A stretch of DNA of 61,584 nucleotides. It comes from M50B103 sp041667565 (GTDB taxonomy: Bacteria > Fidelibacterota > Fidelibacteria > Fidelibacterales > Fidelibacteraceae). The notes under the pieces are model-generated. The model was not told where the DNA came from and made no database searches. It worked only from the letters and a program-made list of their open reading frames with translations. Location: assembly GCA_964572745.1 (NCBI GenBank), contig CAZNFT010000006.1, positions 1 through 61,584 of the forward strand, read 5' to 3'. Made by a program: the position numbers and the translations under genes. The stretch's first letter is position 1, and each line of letters starts with the position of its first letter. Below are positions 61,290 through 61,584 of the stretch, piece by piece.

Positions 61290-61584
61290 ATCATTGCAGA
61301 TCGCAGAGCGCATATTGTTGATTGGCGATCGATCAGCGATCTTAAATTTGTGATTTTAAATCCATCATAAATTAATAATCAACACTCATCAATCTGCAAT
61401 TCAGTATTATCGCAGATCGCAGAGCGCATATTGTTGATTGGCGATCGATCAGCGATCTTAAATTTGTGATTTTAAATCCATCATAAATTAATATTCAACA
61501 CTCATCAATCTGTAATTCAGTATTATCGAAGATCGCAGAGCGCAAATTGTTGATCGGCAATCGATCAGCGATCTTAAATTTGTG
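61290..61584. repeat. 116-bp tandem repeat running off the window end
   Basis: Copies with GCAGATCGCAGAGCG at 61296 and 61412, and its variant at 61528, give a period of 116. Each has GATTGGCGATCGATCAGCGATC, which carries the overlapping palindromes CGATCG and GATCGATC. The number of copies past 61584 is unknown. There are no spacers of variable sequence, so it is not a CRISPR array. Confidence 0.88.

Noticed and set aside
61290..61584. CRISPR-like repetition
   Set aside because: The whole 116-bp unit repeats with no variable spacers and no cas genes nearby; the same holds for the arrays at 4194, 12265, 31484 and 56938.

Overview
This window is an AT-rich, gene-dense bacterial segment with no rRNA, tRNA, phage or plasmid genes that I can see. 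It most likely comes from the FCB superphylum, and gene content and repeats resemble Candidatus Cloacimonadota. The evidence is a secreted beta-propeller protein ending in a type IX-style sorting tail with the NYPNPFNPTT signature, a PorV/PorQ-like outer-membrane protein, a Lol lipoprotein system, OmpW/TorF- and RlpA-like envelope proteins, and many intergenic palindromic or tandem repeats. The phylum assignment is inference. The sequence is a scaffold: four runs of exactly 100 N (7837-7936, 31548-31647, 36357-36456, 57078-57177) each lie inside a tandem repeat.

Layout. 86-4738: secreted propeller protein, sodium:solute symporter and AhpD-like protein, all on the minus strand. 5056-6935: a small unknown protein, then an ESS-type (GltS-like) carrier behind a candidate structured leader and followed by a terminator. 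6961-8212: an array of about 145-bp palindromic repeats enclosing a frameshifted GIY-YIG nuclease gene. 8236-12170 (minus): adk, metG, tatD, ksgA. 12265-12670: 92/93-bp tandem array. 12840-16082 (plus): CapA-like, DUF819 and glucuronyl C5-epimerase-like genes. 16262-31410 (minus): a very long co-directional block holding ybbR, tsaD, two aroF genes, a tyrA-pheA fusion, aroA, aroE, aroC, aroK, aroB, aroQ, an alkyladenine glycosylase, a CPBP protease, a 50-residue DUF5989-like membrane protein, a degenerate SGNH protein and a beta-CASP hydrolase. All seven shikimate steps from DAHP synthase to chorismate synthase are present, plus prephenate dehydrogenase and dehydratase; no chorismate mutase was seen.

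31484-34349: repeats on both sides of a DUF6880-like gene. 34506-37328 (minus): cmk-rpsA. 37484-46889: envelope and housekeeping genes (TorF-like protein, RlpA-like protein, M48 protease, SpoU methyltransferase, AnmK, YqeY, CvpA, flippase-like protein, esterase, HD protein, flavin reductase, zinc ribbon). 46946-54063 (minus): lysS, two LolC/E permeases, LolD, PorV-like protein, TlpA-like lipoprotein. 54217-57440: truncated transposase, OPT peptide transporter, tandem array. 57688-61259 (plus): tightly packed yicC-gmk-rpoZ-coaBC-udg. 61290-61584: a 116-bp tandem repeat running off the window end.

The most interesting non-standard signals are the GIY-YIG gene whose 3' end lies inside the palindromic repeat family around it, three arrays built on one GACAGGATNACAGGAT-like core, a DUF6880-like gene bracketed by direct repeats of about 230 bp, the mosaic tandem DAHP synthase pair, the TyrA-PheA fusion, a nested inverted-repeat leader upstream of the GltS-like gene, and an orphan terminator between the divergent cmk and TorF-like genes.
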